Positions 1 to 9,121 of a stretch of DNA of 64,000 nt are shown here, in pieces (the first letter of the stretch is position 1; every line of letters begins with the position of its first letter). The notes under the pieces are model-generated. The model saw only the letters and a list, made by a program, of their open reading frames with translations. It made no database searches and had not been told where the DNA came from. This DNA comes from Blasia pusilla (lineage: Eukaryota > Marchantiophyta > Marchantiopsida > Blasiales): contig CM114271.1 in NCBI GenBank assembly GCA_050084515.1, forward strand, positions 61,504,001 to 61,568,000, read 5' to 3'. Made by a program: the position numbers and the translations under genes.

Positions 1-10
1 CACAGAAAAT

Positions 11-1110
11 ATGGTTCAAGAAAAAGACTACGTGCAGGTCTTAATTACACGTCAGAAGTCTCTACGCCTCTCAGCGGATTTGTCTCCAATCGAACTCATT
101 AAGTACAAAAGGTTATTGTTTGAGTATTTGGATGTGTTTGCGTACTCCATGGATGAAATGACAGGCATTCTAGCAGGGTATGGTGAACACCAAATTGATC
201 TAAAAGAAGATGCCGTCCCGGTACAGATGAGGCAGTATCGCCTCAACCCGAAGTACTCGTTGTTAGTCAAGGACAAAATCGACCAGCATCTCGAAGCAGG
301 AATAATTTATCCTGTGTTAAGTAGCGAGTGGGTGTCGCCCATTATAATTGTACCCAAAAAACAAACGGGAAAAATCAGAGTATGCGAGGATTATCGGAAA
401 TTGAATTCGGCCACCTTAAAGGACCATCACCCCCTACCTTTCACTGATAGTATTTTGGACAAAGTCGCCGGCCACGAGTGTTATACCTTTTTGGATGGAT
501 ACTCGGGTTATAACTAGGTATCCATACGAGAAAAAGATCGGCCCCTTACAACTTTCACAACGGATTGGGGAACTTTCGCGTATCGTGTGATGCCCTTTGG
601 GTTGTGCAATGCGCCGGCCACCTTCCAACGGATGATGATCTCCATCTTCCAAGAGTATCTGCGGAAGTTTGTTGAAATTTTCCTGGACGACTTTTGTATC
701 TTCAGTACAGAAGCCAAACACTTGGAAAAATTAGAATCAACCCTCGCTCGTTGTCGCGAAGTGCATTTGTCCCTCCATCCGGAAAAATCGTATATTGCCA
801 TGAAATAAGGGATTTTGTTGGGGCACAGAGTGTCGGCCGAAGGAATTGAAGTCGACAAGGCCAAGGCGGATATTATCGTCATATTGGAACCACCCACAAA
901 TCTCCGAGAATTGAGAGAATTCTTGGGACACGACGGATATTACCAAGGGTTTATTAGGGATTATGTGGTGAAAGCAGGAGCCCTTACCGCGTTACTTAAA
1001 AAAACTACCGAATGGGAGTGGACCCAACCCTCCCAAGCGGCATTTGACGTCTTAAAGGAAGCATTGCAAAAGGCTCATGTACTTTGGTCCCCTGATTCCC
1101 GGTTGAGGAT
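11..1110 (+). pseudogene. Reverse transcriptase of family A (two nonsense codons, RNase H missing)
   Basis: One reading frame runs through 11-2470. The RT core shows SPIIIVPKK, RVCEDYRKLN, FLDGYSGYN, MPFGLCNAPATFQR and the active-site box FLDD at 680-691, an F-x-D-D variant of YxDD. Two stops break it: TAG at 515-517, after GYN where a Q is usual, and TAA at 806-808. Both are explained by C-to-T change of a Gln codon, and the frame is otherwise kept. After the thumb and connection region (LREFLGHDGYYQGFIRDY, then VLWSPD) the usual RNase H domain is absent. The sequence passes directly at about 1098-1115 into TNADLTQSVDD, which normally follows RNase H. The join is in frame. The enzyme would copy element RNA into DNA; this copy cannot. 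Confidence 0.88.
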
Positions 1111-2470
1111 GACGAACGCGGACCTCACACAATCCGTGGATGACACCTTTCCCGATGAAGACCTGTTCAAGATCACGGAGGACCGGTTGTGTCAATCCTT
1201 TTATGAAGATATTTTGCGTTTCTTAATTACTGTGCGACTTCTCGCCCCTATGACAGCGGAGGAACGAGCAGTCTTTTTGCATAAGATAGGACCCTATGAG
1301 ATATGTCAGGGGATACTATTCAAATTAGGTGCGGATGAAGAGTATCGGCGATGCTTGGAAGTAGAAGAAATCCCCCATGTCATTAGAGCCATGCATGCGG
1401 TTGATTCAGGTGGACACTACGCTGTTAAAAATACCGTCAAGAAAATCTTGGCCGCACATTATTGGTGGCCAACTATGTACAAAGATGTAGGTAACTTTAT
1501 TCAAAGTTGTGATGCATGCCAAAGAGCAGGTCGACCAACGGCTACCTCAAGGTGGCCTTTGATACCCATCATGCCGCTAGCGCCGTTTGAAAAATGGGGT
1601 ATTGACTTTGCGGGCCCCATTTCCCCCGCTACTCGCCACACAAGGCGAAAATATATTTTGATAGCTACCGACTATTGTACCAAGAGGGTGGAGGCGGTGG
1701 CCAAGCGCAAAGATGATAGTGAGGCTGTGGCCAAATTTTTATACGAAATGATTATCACCCAGTATGGCTGCCCATTGGAATTAGTAAGCGATCAAGGCAC
1801 CCATTTTCTGGACCAGACTATTCAGTCTTTAATGTCACACTTTCTCATTAAGCATCGGAAGACCACGCCCTACAATCCTAAAGCCAACGGGTTGACTGAA
1901 AAATCTAATGGCCTGATCTGCCGGATATTGAATCGATTGATGGAAGCGTATTCCTATGATTGGGACTTGAAAATCGCTGCGGCATTGTGGGCATACCGAA
2001 CAGCCGATAAGGTTACTACAAAGTATACCCCGTTCTTCCTAACTTATGGCGTTCATCCCTTAACACCTATTGAATGGGCTTTGCCAACTTATTGAGTGTT
2101 GGAAGGAACGAGAATGGAGGCAGTCGGCGAGGTTTTCCAGGGAAGGAATGAGACCTTATTTGCATTGGAGGAAGCATGCACGTTGGCTTTACGCCAGACT
2201 AAACATGTGAAAAACAAACGCAAGCAACGATACGATCGATATCTCCGGCCGTAATGTATAAGCGTTGGAGACCTGGTGCTGTTGTATGATAACCGTCGGC
2301 TAAAGTTCCCCGGAAAGTTAAAATTAAACTGGATGGGACCCTACCGGGTATTGGCCATCTATGATAACGGATCACTGCAGTTGGAGACCTTACAGGGCGA
2401 ATCCCTGCCCACTCGTGTCAATGGGATGCATGTTTGGTGGTATCATGAGCCTCAACCCTACCCGGACTGA
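1111..2470 (+). pseudogene. Integrase of family A (two nonsense codons)
   Basis: The zinc-binding H2C2 region (HAVDSGGH, then SCDACQRAG) precedes the catalytic core. The catalytic triad is visible: Asp at 1604-1606 in GIDFAGP, Asp at 1790-1792 in VSDQGTHF, and Glu at 1898-1900 in GLTEKSNG. There are 35 residues between the last two, the D-35-E spacing of retroviral-type integrases. The C-terminal GPY-like part is KLNWMGPYRVLAIYDNGSLQL, and the frame ends at 2470. Stops interrupt at 2093-2095 (TGA, explained by CGA) and 2252-2254 (TAA, explained by CAA), again C-to-T. The frame is unbroken by indels, so decay has been mainly by transition. The intact protein would insert element DNA into chromosomes. 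Confidence 0.9.
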
Positions 2471-2682
2471 AATCGGAGGGAAGGGGGTGAGCGACTGCTT
2501 GAAGCTTCGCAAAAGGGCAAAGCACGAGGATACTAGAACTTTGCAGACGCGCAAAGCGCGATGTATGGGAGCTTTGCAGAGGCATGAAGCGCGAGAGTAT
2601 TTAAGCTTCGTAAAAGAGCGAGGCGCCAAACTGACTGTTGCAGTTCCGGCGCCAAGGCCAAGAGCCCGCATAAAGCTGGGAC

Positions 2683-2689
2683 TATATAA
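2683..2689 (+). promoter_or_regulatory. TATA box upstream of the extra family A ORF
   Basis: TATATAA lies 100 bases before the ATG at 2789, after a 210-base spacer that follows the integrase stop. The spacer holds repeated words of the type AAGCTTCG and GCAAAGCGCG. Position and spacing fit an internal promoter for the downstream ORF. This is inference from sequence alone. Confidence 0.45.
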
Positions 2690-2788
2690 GCGTCCCTACT
2701 TAACCGGACGGGTATTTTCATGGACGGAGTCACCACAAAGTTGCGTAGCAGACCAAAGCTGGGCGTTCACCGAGATTGACCTACCAGC

Positions 2789-3745
2789 ATGCCTCGTGAA
2801 GACTCCATGCCCATTTTGCAAAGTGCGGCTATGCCTATGGTCAAGCTGTCACCAGAGTTGGTCGAAGCAATTGAGGAGCGGTCTTTGGCGACTCTCTTTC
2901 AAGCAAATTGGACCCTCACGTCCGGGGAACTCCTCGGGGAGCTTCGTTCCACGACTGCAGCAGCCAAGTTTCAAAGAAAGGGTTTTCGGTATCGAGCTCA
3001 GCCACAAAAATGGACGCCGGATGACTGGCGAGCAACTTATATGCTCCCGACCGCTCCAGAGTATGAGTATGACACCGAATTGCTAGTAAAGCACGAAGAT
3101 TTGTTGGCACTCGGTTGTGTAACTTCTGATCGCCTTGGCAGGAATGGCTACAAGGCTATTTCGTTGTCTCCGCCATTGTTTGGACAATTTTGTAAGCATG
3201 TGATGACTTTGTTTTATCCTGCTCGTTCTTACTACCTCACGAATAAGCTCGTCAAGATGTGCTATATCCTTTGGAATCAGCACTTGGACCCCAAAGCACC
3301 AGGAGTCGACTTCGCTTCTTTTGTGGACGGGCACGTACGCGCAATGCTAGAAGCACTTCATCCTAGCACAAAGTCATTCCTGTCTCCTTTTTTAATCCAT
3401 CTGTATATTCATAAGCAAGAATTGACGGCCGACAAGGCGCTAGATTGTTCGCAAGTCACTCCCGTCCGCTTGCCAAGAAAGAGCGAAACGGTCACTAGTG
3501 GGAGCCGCGAAGTCACCCCGCCACGCAAACCAGCCCCAAAGCAACATCCGCATACTTTGGCTTCAGGGAAGGCCGAGGAGTTCACCGAATTGCCAAGACC
3601 AAAGCGCGGCAGAGTCAATTTTGAAATACCCTCGGAACCAGAGCCCGCAACTCAGGAGGACTCCGACGAGACGCCTCGTGCTAGCGATCACTGTCCTGCT
3701 CTTCGTCTCATGTCCCTACATCCAATGATATGGTGTGGTTCTTGA
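2789..3745 (+). CDS. Additional ORF downstream of integrase (family A), unknown function
   Basis: An uninterrupted 318-codon frame starts at an ATG 319 bases after the integrase stop. I do not recognise the family. The N-terminal two thirds look globular and mixed alpha/beta (PPLFGQFCKHVMTLFYPARSYYL, then NKLVKMCYILWNQHL in separate stretches). The last 110 residues are rich in Pro, Lys, Arg, Ser and Glu and look disordered, with a basic PRPKRGR patch. No signal peptide, clear membrane span or envelope hallmark is visible, so a viral-type envelope is not supported. It occupies the slot used by env-like ORFs in Athila elements. It is the only family A frame without a stop, unlike the damaged pol before it, which could mean recent selection, an independent promoter (TATA at 2683) or chance. 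Confidence 0.55.
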   Translation: MPREDSMPILQSAAMPMVKLSPELVEAIEERSLATLFQANWTLTSGELLGELRSTTAAAKFQRKGFRYRAQPQKWTPDDWRATYMLPTAPEYEYDTELLVKHEDLLALGCVTSDRLGRNGYKAISLSPPLFGQFCKHVMTLFYPARSYYLTNKLVKMCYILWNQHLDPKAPGVDFASFVDGHVRAMLEALHPSTKSFLSPFLIHLYIHKQELTADKALDCSQVTPVRLPRKSETVTSGSREVTPPRKPAPKQHPHTLASGKAEEFTELPRPKRGRVNFEIPSEPEPATQEDSDETPRASDHCPALRLMSLHPMIWCGS

Positions 3746-3985
3746 ATTTGGCTGTCCCGATCATGAATCAACTACAACATGTTCTCCACCTGGAAGACGC
3801 AGCGGCGGTGGACAAGTATTTACAAGCCCTTGATGACCTCAACTGTAGGGCCCAATCTTTGTCAGAGAACGAAGCACAGCACAAAGTGGTAGAAGCAAAT
3901 CTTCAACTGGGGGATCAAGAACTCCAAGACACTAAGACGACGCTTCCCAAAGTTCAAAGCAACTTGGTCCGCTTTGAAGTACCGT
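3730..3985 (+). pseudogene. Coiled-coil continuation of the extra family A ORF
   Basis: In the next frame, overlapping the end of the preceding ORF, lies a strongly heptad-like segment of about 80 residues (VDKYLQALDDLNCRAQSL, ENEAQHKVVEANLQLGDQEL). Composition is Leu, Glu, Gln and Asp rich. It was probably the C-terminal coiled coil of the preceding protein, separated by a small indel near 3700-3740. It then runs into unrelated, GC-rich sequence at about 3985, where family B leader DNA starts. Confidence 0.45.
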
Positions 3986-4690
3986 GCCGTAACGCCCGTA
4001 GCCGCAACGCGCCGCCGATTGCCGCTCGTGGTTGCACCGCACCATCATTGTGGAGTAGAGTGTAGGTTTATTTTTGATTGAGAATGGTATGCCGCCGAGT
4101 GCCGCATCCCACCATCGAGGGCCGTGCCGTTCGTAGCCGTTCCGTTGGAACCGCACTGTCTATCGAAGAATTTTGATCAGCGTCAATACGGGAGGAGTAT
4201 GACTTGCTGATTGGAGGAGTTGTCTCCACGACCGAGTTGGGGTCAAGATTTGCAGTTGTTGAGGAGCGACATTGACATGTGTTCAGGTTACCCATTCTAG
4301 TCCTTTATCCCTGCACGTGTGAGGGATTTTGGGATTTGGGTAGTTTATTTGGGGATATTGAGTGTGTGGATGGTGAGAGAATCATTTATGTATGTGGTTT
4401 AGGGGACATAGACCTGTGTGGGATGTCCAGAGTTGAGGGTAGGTTGTCGATGAGATGATAGCGTGGTCGATTTTCCGCACCACGCCGCGTGTTGCCCCAC
4501 GTTATACATCTCGAGGAGGGAGTGTGTAGATTGAGAACCGCATGTTTGGGATGAGTGATTGAGGGATTACTCACAAGGTTGAGAGTGATCGGGTGAGAGG
4601 GGCACAAAGGTCATCACAGAGTCCGTTCGGGACTTTGAGAGGCGAGGTGGTGAACCCGAGAGTAGCTCTAGAGGTTTTACGTGGAGTGGC

Positions 4691-5839
4691 ATGAGGTTCC
4701 GAGGATCTCCACGTGAGGGACCACCTCGACCTCCTTTTGTGTCATCGTCAGACAAGGGGGAGGGTGTAGAGGAGTTTGTGAGCACATCGCCACACATTGT
4801 GAGTGGTCCTACTAGTTGGGCGTATGAGATGGACGACCGGGGTAGAGGACCGCGTAGGTTTTCAGGTGCAGTAGGCATGATTGAGTTGCACAATTTCATA
4901 GCAGAGTTTAGGAGTTGGTGCAACTCCTACCGGGCTAGGAACTCTAGAGAGTTCAACCCGTTTACAACATGGAACGATATGTTCCAATATTTAGTGGGGG
5001 CGCCGATTGACAATAACCATGAGTTCTCTCAGAGATATGCACGTGAGATCAAGGCGTGGAGGCTCTACTATGACACACATTATGTGTCATGGATGGAGCC
5101 ATTCCCAGATGAGGAGGAGGAGTCAGGAGAGGCTACTTCCTCTTCCACTAGTGACGTTTTAGGAGGGGTCACTCGCACAAGAGTAGTTGCACCGTCTAGT
5201 CGGGTTCGTCCCAGGTTCAACCCTGTGGATGAGTTCTTTGCTGAGTTGAGGGCAAGCTACCAGTGGGTACGGACGGAGAAGTTGCGGAGCATCCACGACT
5301 TCCAGAGGCACCCGGGTGAGAGAGGCATCTTGCACGCTTCTTTGTTGGGCACGCGATGTCTGTTTGGTGAGAGAGGTCCGAGCATGAGATATCCATTGTG
5401 TGGTGACCAAAGTACGGTCATGCTACGCGATGTTGGACCGGACCATGACCGACCACCATTGACTGTGGTCAGTAGGGTAGGCAGGCTGCGGGCAGCCATT
5501 CCCACGTTTGTGAGTTTTCTCGCTTCCTATGCAGACAAGGAGGCTGGTCTTGGCTTGGTTTGGGATGACCAAGTTCAGAGTTTGGTGGAGCCCAATGCCA
5601 ACAAGAGAGAGCGGGCGATGGGATTTCCCACAGGAGTGAAGACAGTATTGTCAATATCAGAGGCATCACGACGCCATGTCTTGGGTCAGGCGATGGACAT
5701 GAACAGCCTGACATGGATCTTCAGCTTGGGAGTGGTTGGCGAGGCGGGATTGTCGGATGAGATCGCGTGCCATGTTAGGAGATCAGCCGGTTGCATTGGT
5801 GAGCCCCATGCCTACCGAGACGGTGGAGGCAGTGGCTAG
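4691..5839 (+). CDS. Gag N-terminus fused in frame to DNA methyltransferase C-terminus (family B)
   Basis: A 382-codon uninterrupted frame. Residues about 47-210 match the family B Gag: WAYEMDDRGRGPRRFSGAVG, a central acidic patch (DEEEESGEATSSSTSD), and the FNPVDEFFAELRASYQWVRT stretch that in B3 precedes the nucleocapsid region. At about codon 208 (FQRHPGERGILH) it passes directly into a segment that in B1 and B3 is the end of the methyltransferase. The motif IX/X-like ERAMGFPTG is at 5609-5635 and SRRHVLGQAMD follows, the DNMT3-type end in which an E-x-E-R-x-x-GFP box precedes an R-x-x-LG box. Catalytic motifs I, IV and VI are absent, so no enzyme activity is expected. The start codon choice is uncertain, because an in-frame ATG in the MDDRG stretch fits the B1 and B3 alignments better. 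Confidence 0.72.
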   Translation: MRFRGSPREGPPRPPFVSSSDKGEGVEEFVSTSPHIVSGPTSWAYEMDDRGRGPRRFSGAVGMIELHNFIAEFRSWCNSYRARNSREFNPFTTWNDMFQYLVGAPIDNNHEFSQRYAREIKAWRLYYDTHYVSWMEPFPDEEEESGEATSSSTSDVLGGVTRTRVVAPSSRVRPRFNPVDEFFAELRASYQWVRTEKLRSIHDFQRHPGERGILHASLLGTRCLFGERGPSMRYPLCGDQSTVMLRDVGPDHDRPPLTVVSRVGRLRAAIPTFVSFLASYADKEAGLGLVWDDQVQSLVEPNANKRERAMGFPTGVKTVLSISEASRRHVLGQAMDMNSLTWIFSLGVVGEAGLSDEIACHVRRSAGCIGEPHAYRDGGGSG

Positions 5840-6059
5840 GGGCGAGACCTGAGGAGATCGACACACCAAAGGAGATCAGGAGAGACACCCTTGGACTTCT
5901 TGGGATGTTTTGCAGGTACGCCAAGAGATGATAGCCACAGCATTGAGCATGGTTATAGGCATTGCATGTGGAGGAGATCAAAGTTTGCAGTTGGCTGCAA
6001 GAGAGCGGTCGGGTGTTGTTGTTCGAGACGGGGTTGCACCATAGCAACCACCGATACCC

Positions 6060-6360
6060 GTGTCGGATAGTCCTATCATAGTCATGATGGAGACTTGGAA
6101 GCCAGATATAGGCCCTAAGTTGATAGGAGGAGAGCGGCGCGGAATACATCAGTTCCTCAAGAGTTATAGGAGCTGCTTTGCGTTTAGCATGGAGGATTTA
6201 GGTACGCTGAAGGAACCGGGGATCCGCATTGAGTTGTCGAGTGATACGCCGATCTTCCGACGACCCTATAGGTACAGTCATATGGAGAGGCCTCTGATTC
6301 AGAGTAGGAGCCAGGACTTGGTCGGAGCTGGACTAGTGGAGATGTCGCATGGGGAATATG
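6060..6360 (+). pseudogene. Reverse transcriptase N-terminus, copy B2
   Basis: Frame METWKPDIGPKLIGGERRGI, then FLKSYRSCFAFSMEDLG, the usual start of Ty3 RT in which the ground-line F-A-x-S-x-x-D-L box precedes the fingers. It continues through IELSSDTPIFRRPYRYS to MSHGEYV, where a solo LTR interrupts it at 6361. The counterpart in B3 starts at 57935. It lies 220 bases after the Gag-methyltransferase fusion; the spacer has several stops. Confidence 0.7.
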
Positions 6361-7330
6361 TGTCGCGCCACTACTCTCCTTGAACGTCAATCTTTATTGT
6401 TGCGGAAGCGTACGTTCAGTAGGACACGATCTCATCGCCGATCTGCACCCAAACACGCACTCTCGTTAGTCGGGTCTGGGCCAACCAGCGTTCCAACCCA
6501 CCTTACTACCTAGTTTCCAAAACATGGCAAGTCCTTCAAGACTTGGAACAGACTTCCTGATTAGTCCAAGAACCTAAAACGGCACTTGCGCGCCTAGCAA
6601 TCCCAACTGTTCAACGGACCTCGTGTGAGTTCCAAACCGAGACCCAAGTAATTGAGTCGCGGGGTGAAATCCAAGAGGGATGTCTAAAATCGCCTCCATA
6701 GACTTGGTTCAGGTTTTCCAACCCAACCCCAAACTCTCGATCCGTTCCATGCCCTTGAGCCGCCCTGTGGAGCCCAAAGTGGGATTCGAGTTCCAAGCAC
6801 TCTCGGAGACCTTCCCCTTTACTAGTACTTCTGGGGTTCTCCAATAACCCTCCCCCCACCCCTTTGGAAAAGGAGGGTTGGGCCCTTCGTTGTGGCCCTC
6901 AACCCGACTCTATTTACAGTCGTTTCCGGGTTGTTTCTCAACCGCTGCTTATGCGTTTGCAGAGATCTTTAGTGAGTTTGAACCTCTTTCCATAAGTCTT
7001 CCAATGCACCCTTGTTCAATCCAAACGCATCTTGGCGCTAAACGTTATGGCCATAAATATAGTCAGAAACTCTCAAATGCTAGTGGCGTTCCAAATCCGG
7101 ATTCTTCCTTTGGCAACCCACTTCCTAGACTCAACTCCTTTCAAGTCTTGTTCCGTGTTTGGTCCAGGTTTCTCAATCGTGACCATAACATCTGAAACGC
7201 GAAGCCTCGCTTGCGTCTCGTCTCTTGTCTCTTCTTCGAGACCACTCCAACGCGCAAACCATCTTAGCGTAAGCCCGCTAATGTTCCGATGTTCCGCTTT
7301 GGCACTCGTTTGGTCATGCGGGTCGCGAAA
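6361..7330 (+). repeat. Solo LTR, family C, copy C1 (inside RT of B2)
   Basis: 970 bp beginning TGTCGCG and ending GTCGCGAAA, where the last three bases correspond to ACA in copy C2. It is flanked by a 5-bp target duplication, ATATG (6356-6360) and ATATA (7331-7335). Removing it and one duplication rejoins the RT frame (HGEY to the ATFMPAKKD stretch), as shown by uninterrupted B3 at 58170-58200. About 90% similar by eye to C2 at 56404-57399. No coding capacity. Confidence 0.88.
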
Positions 7331-7925
7331 ATATACATATGCCACTTTCATGCCCGCCAAGAAGGATGTGTATGGAAACTGGACGGATAGGCGGATGTGT
7401 GGGGATTACCGACCTATCAATCGGCAGACAAAGTCCATGCCCATCCCCTGAGGAGATCTTTGATGCGATTGGTCACGCAAAGGTCTTCAATTCATTGGAT
7501 TTGCGAGCCGGAAACCATGAGCTTCCTATCAGATTGGAGGACAGGCAGAAGATGGCATTTTGGGGCATCGATCCTCACGGGAAGGATTGTTTGTACCAGT
7601 GGCAGTTCTTACCATTTGGGTTAAAGAATGCCCCGGCTGAGTTTCAGAGGGTCATCGATAGGATCTTGGCTGGTGTGGATTTTGCTAGGTGTTATATTGA
7701 TGACATCATAGTCTTTAGCGCCACGGTTGAGGAGCATGAGCGACATCTAGAGGAGGTGTTTCGACGATTGCAATTACATGGGCTGAAGCTACATGCAAGT
7801 GCAAGTTCTTCTACGACCAGATTGAGTACTTGGGTCATACGAGATACCCAGGGGGCCTTGGTGTTCAACATAAGAAGGTAGAGGCTATCTCACGCATTCC
7901 ACGCCCTACAAAGGTGAGTTCGTGT
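7331..7925 (+). pseudogene. Reverse transcriptase core, copy B2
   Basis: Continues RT after the solo LTR: MPAKKDVYGNWTDRRMCGDY, RPINRQTKSMPIP, SLDLRAGNHELPI, FLPFGLKNAPAEFQRV and the catalytic YIDD in CYIDDIIVFS. One small indel near 7440-7450 separates the first segment from the rest. A second near 7790-7800 displaces the KCKFF and EYLG region. The active-site aspartates are kept, but the frame is broken, so the copy is dead. Confidence 0.85.
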
Positions 7926-8082
7926 TTGTGCATTCCAGCTCGATTGCGAAGCCGCTAACCTTGCTGACCAAGGTGGATCACTAGTCGCATTGGGGGAATG
8001 AGCACGAGCGAGCATTTCAGTTGCTCAAGGACAGATTGACGTCCGCTCCCATCTTGAGGAGACCGATCAGGGGCGTTGGAGC

Positions 8083-8688
8083 ATGTTGGGGCTTGGAGAG
8101 GTGCTCACCCAGCATGATGATGAGGGTAGAGAGTTCGTGGTGGCTTACGCTAGCCGCTCGAACAACGCTGCCGAGGCAAAGTACAGCTCATATGAGGGTG
8201 AGTGCTTGGCTACAGTGTGGGCTATCACGCATTTCAGGTGTTACTTATTCGGCAACCCCTTTACCATCATCACTGATCATCAACCACTGAAGTGGTTGAT
8301 GGAGTCAGACAAGCTTATAGGGCAGATTGCGAGATGGGCTCTGTTGATGCAGGAGTATGATTTTCAGGTGGTACATAGACCTGGGACACTCAACCAGAAT
8401 GCATATGGGTTGAGTCATAACCCATGCCCGAGTCAACAAGATGCAACTGGAGCTCGATGGCATGGAGAGAGTGATGAGGAGTCAGTGCCAGGATGGCACG
8501 CGTTAGCCTATTTAGGCATGTTTGCTATGGAGAGCCAGAGTGTGGAGACTTCGATGAGTAGAGAGTTCTTGGATCCCGAGGCCAGTGAGGAGACCACAGG
8601 TGGCCGAGATATTCATGATGATGGAGTAGTCTTGGAGTACCTTCGTACTGGCGGCGTTGCGAGCACCGTGGGTGCTAGAGATTTTTAG
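8083..8688 (+). pseudogene. RNase H domain and linker, copy B2
   Basis: Ty3-type RNase H: GLGEVLTQHDDEGREFVVAY, AYASRSNNAAEAKYSSYEGE with the expected second acidic residue, CLATVWAITHFRCYLF, the TDHQPLKWL box, and the HRPGTLNQNAYGLSHNP end (normally NADGLSR). The first acidic D of the domain would lie just before the frame start and is disturbed. The following acidic linker (GARWHGESDEESVPGWHALAY) matches B3 at 59360-59430. The frame ends where the inverted family A copy begins. Confidence 0.82.
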
Positions 8689-8689
8689 G

Positions 8690-9121
8690 TATAATTACGA
8701 TGGGCGATACCCACTCCCTGCTTCACAAAGGATAAATTATTCCTGCCTCGAGACGCTGGTCGATCTCGTCCTTGACTAACAATGAGTGCTTTGGATTTAG
8801 TCGATATTGTCGCATTCGCACCGGGACCGCCCCTTCTTTAAGATCAATTCGGTGTTCACCATACTGTGCGGGAATGCGTGTCATTTCATCCATGGAGTAT
8901 GCAAAAACATCCAAATACTCAAACAGTAGTCTTTTATACTTCATAAGTGTGGTGGGAGACAAATCCGCCGAAAGGCGTAGAGACTTTTGATCTGCAATAA
9001 CGACCTGGACGTAGTCCTGCTCCTGAACCATGTTCTCTGTAGACTGGAAGGTGCTATGACCTAGCTTCTCTTCCTCCCGGGTCGACCTCGGCTTGGAGGG
9101 TACTGACACCTCGTCTATTTC
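8690..9121 (-). pseudogene. Reverse transcriptase N-terminus, copy A2
   Basis: The frame continues directly from the protease after a single stop at 9122-9124. It shows VQEQDYVQVVIADQKSLRLS, LLFEYLDVFAYSMDEMTRIP, HRIDLKEGAVPVRMRQYRLN and EAGIIYPL. It is about 85% identical to the start of copy A1. A small indel follows near 8725, and homology to A1 continues to about 8690 (EWV-SPI region) before ending. It contains no catalytic part. Confidence 0.82.

Larger units (their letters stand above)
1..3985 (+). mobile_element. Ty3/gypsy family A, copy A1 (3' portion)
   Basis: Partial LTR retrotransposon entering at the left window edge. It contains, in order, reverse transcriptase, integrase, a short promoter-like spacer and an additional ORF followed by a coiled-coil segment. 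The integrase lies after RT, which is the Ty3/gypsy order. Its first 340 bases match the RT start of the inverted copy at 8687-9110, so both belong to one family. The right border near 3985 is where sequence related to the family B leader begins. No 3' LTR was recognised at this border, so the copy is truncated. The tRNA-Asp primer site in copy A2 and an ORF between integrase and the 3' end recall the Athila/Tat group; this placement is inference. Confidence 0.85.
3986..8686 (+). mobile_element. Ty3/gypsy family B, copy B2 (internally deleted)
   Basis: A copy of the methyltransferase-bearing family B. It has leader sequence (3986-4690), a fused Gag and methyltransferase C-terminus (4691-5839), the RT start, a family C solo LTR inserted within RT (6361-7330), the rest of RT and RNase H (to 8688). 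Compared with copy B3 it lacks the distal Gag, zinc knuckles, protease and the catalytic half of the methyltransferase, lost by one internal deletion near 5310-5330. Integrase and the 3' LTR are missing because the copy ends at 8686 against an inverted family A copy. No 5' LTR was recognised upstream of the leader. The leader shares the block CAGGTTACCCATTC with the B3 leader (near 4285 here, near 42485 in B3). Confidence 0.82.

Noticed and set aside
2789-3745. Envelope-like protein of family A
   Set aside because: No signal peptide, clear membrane span or cleavage site visible; only the position is env-like.
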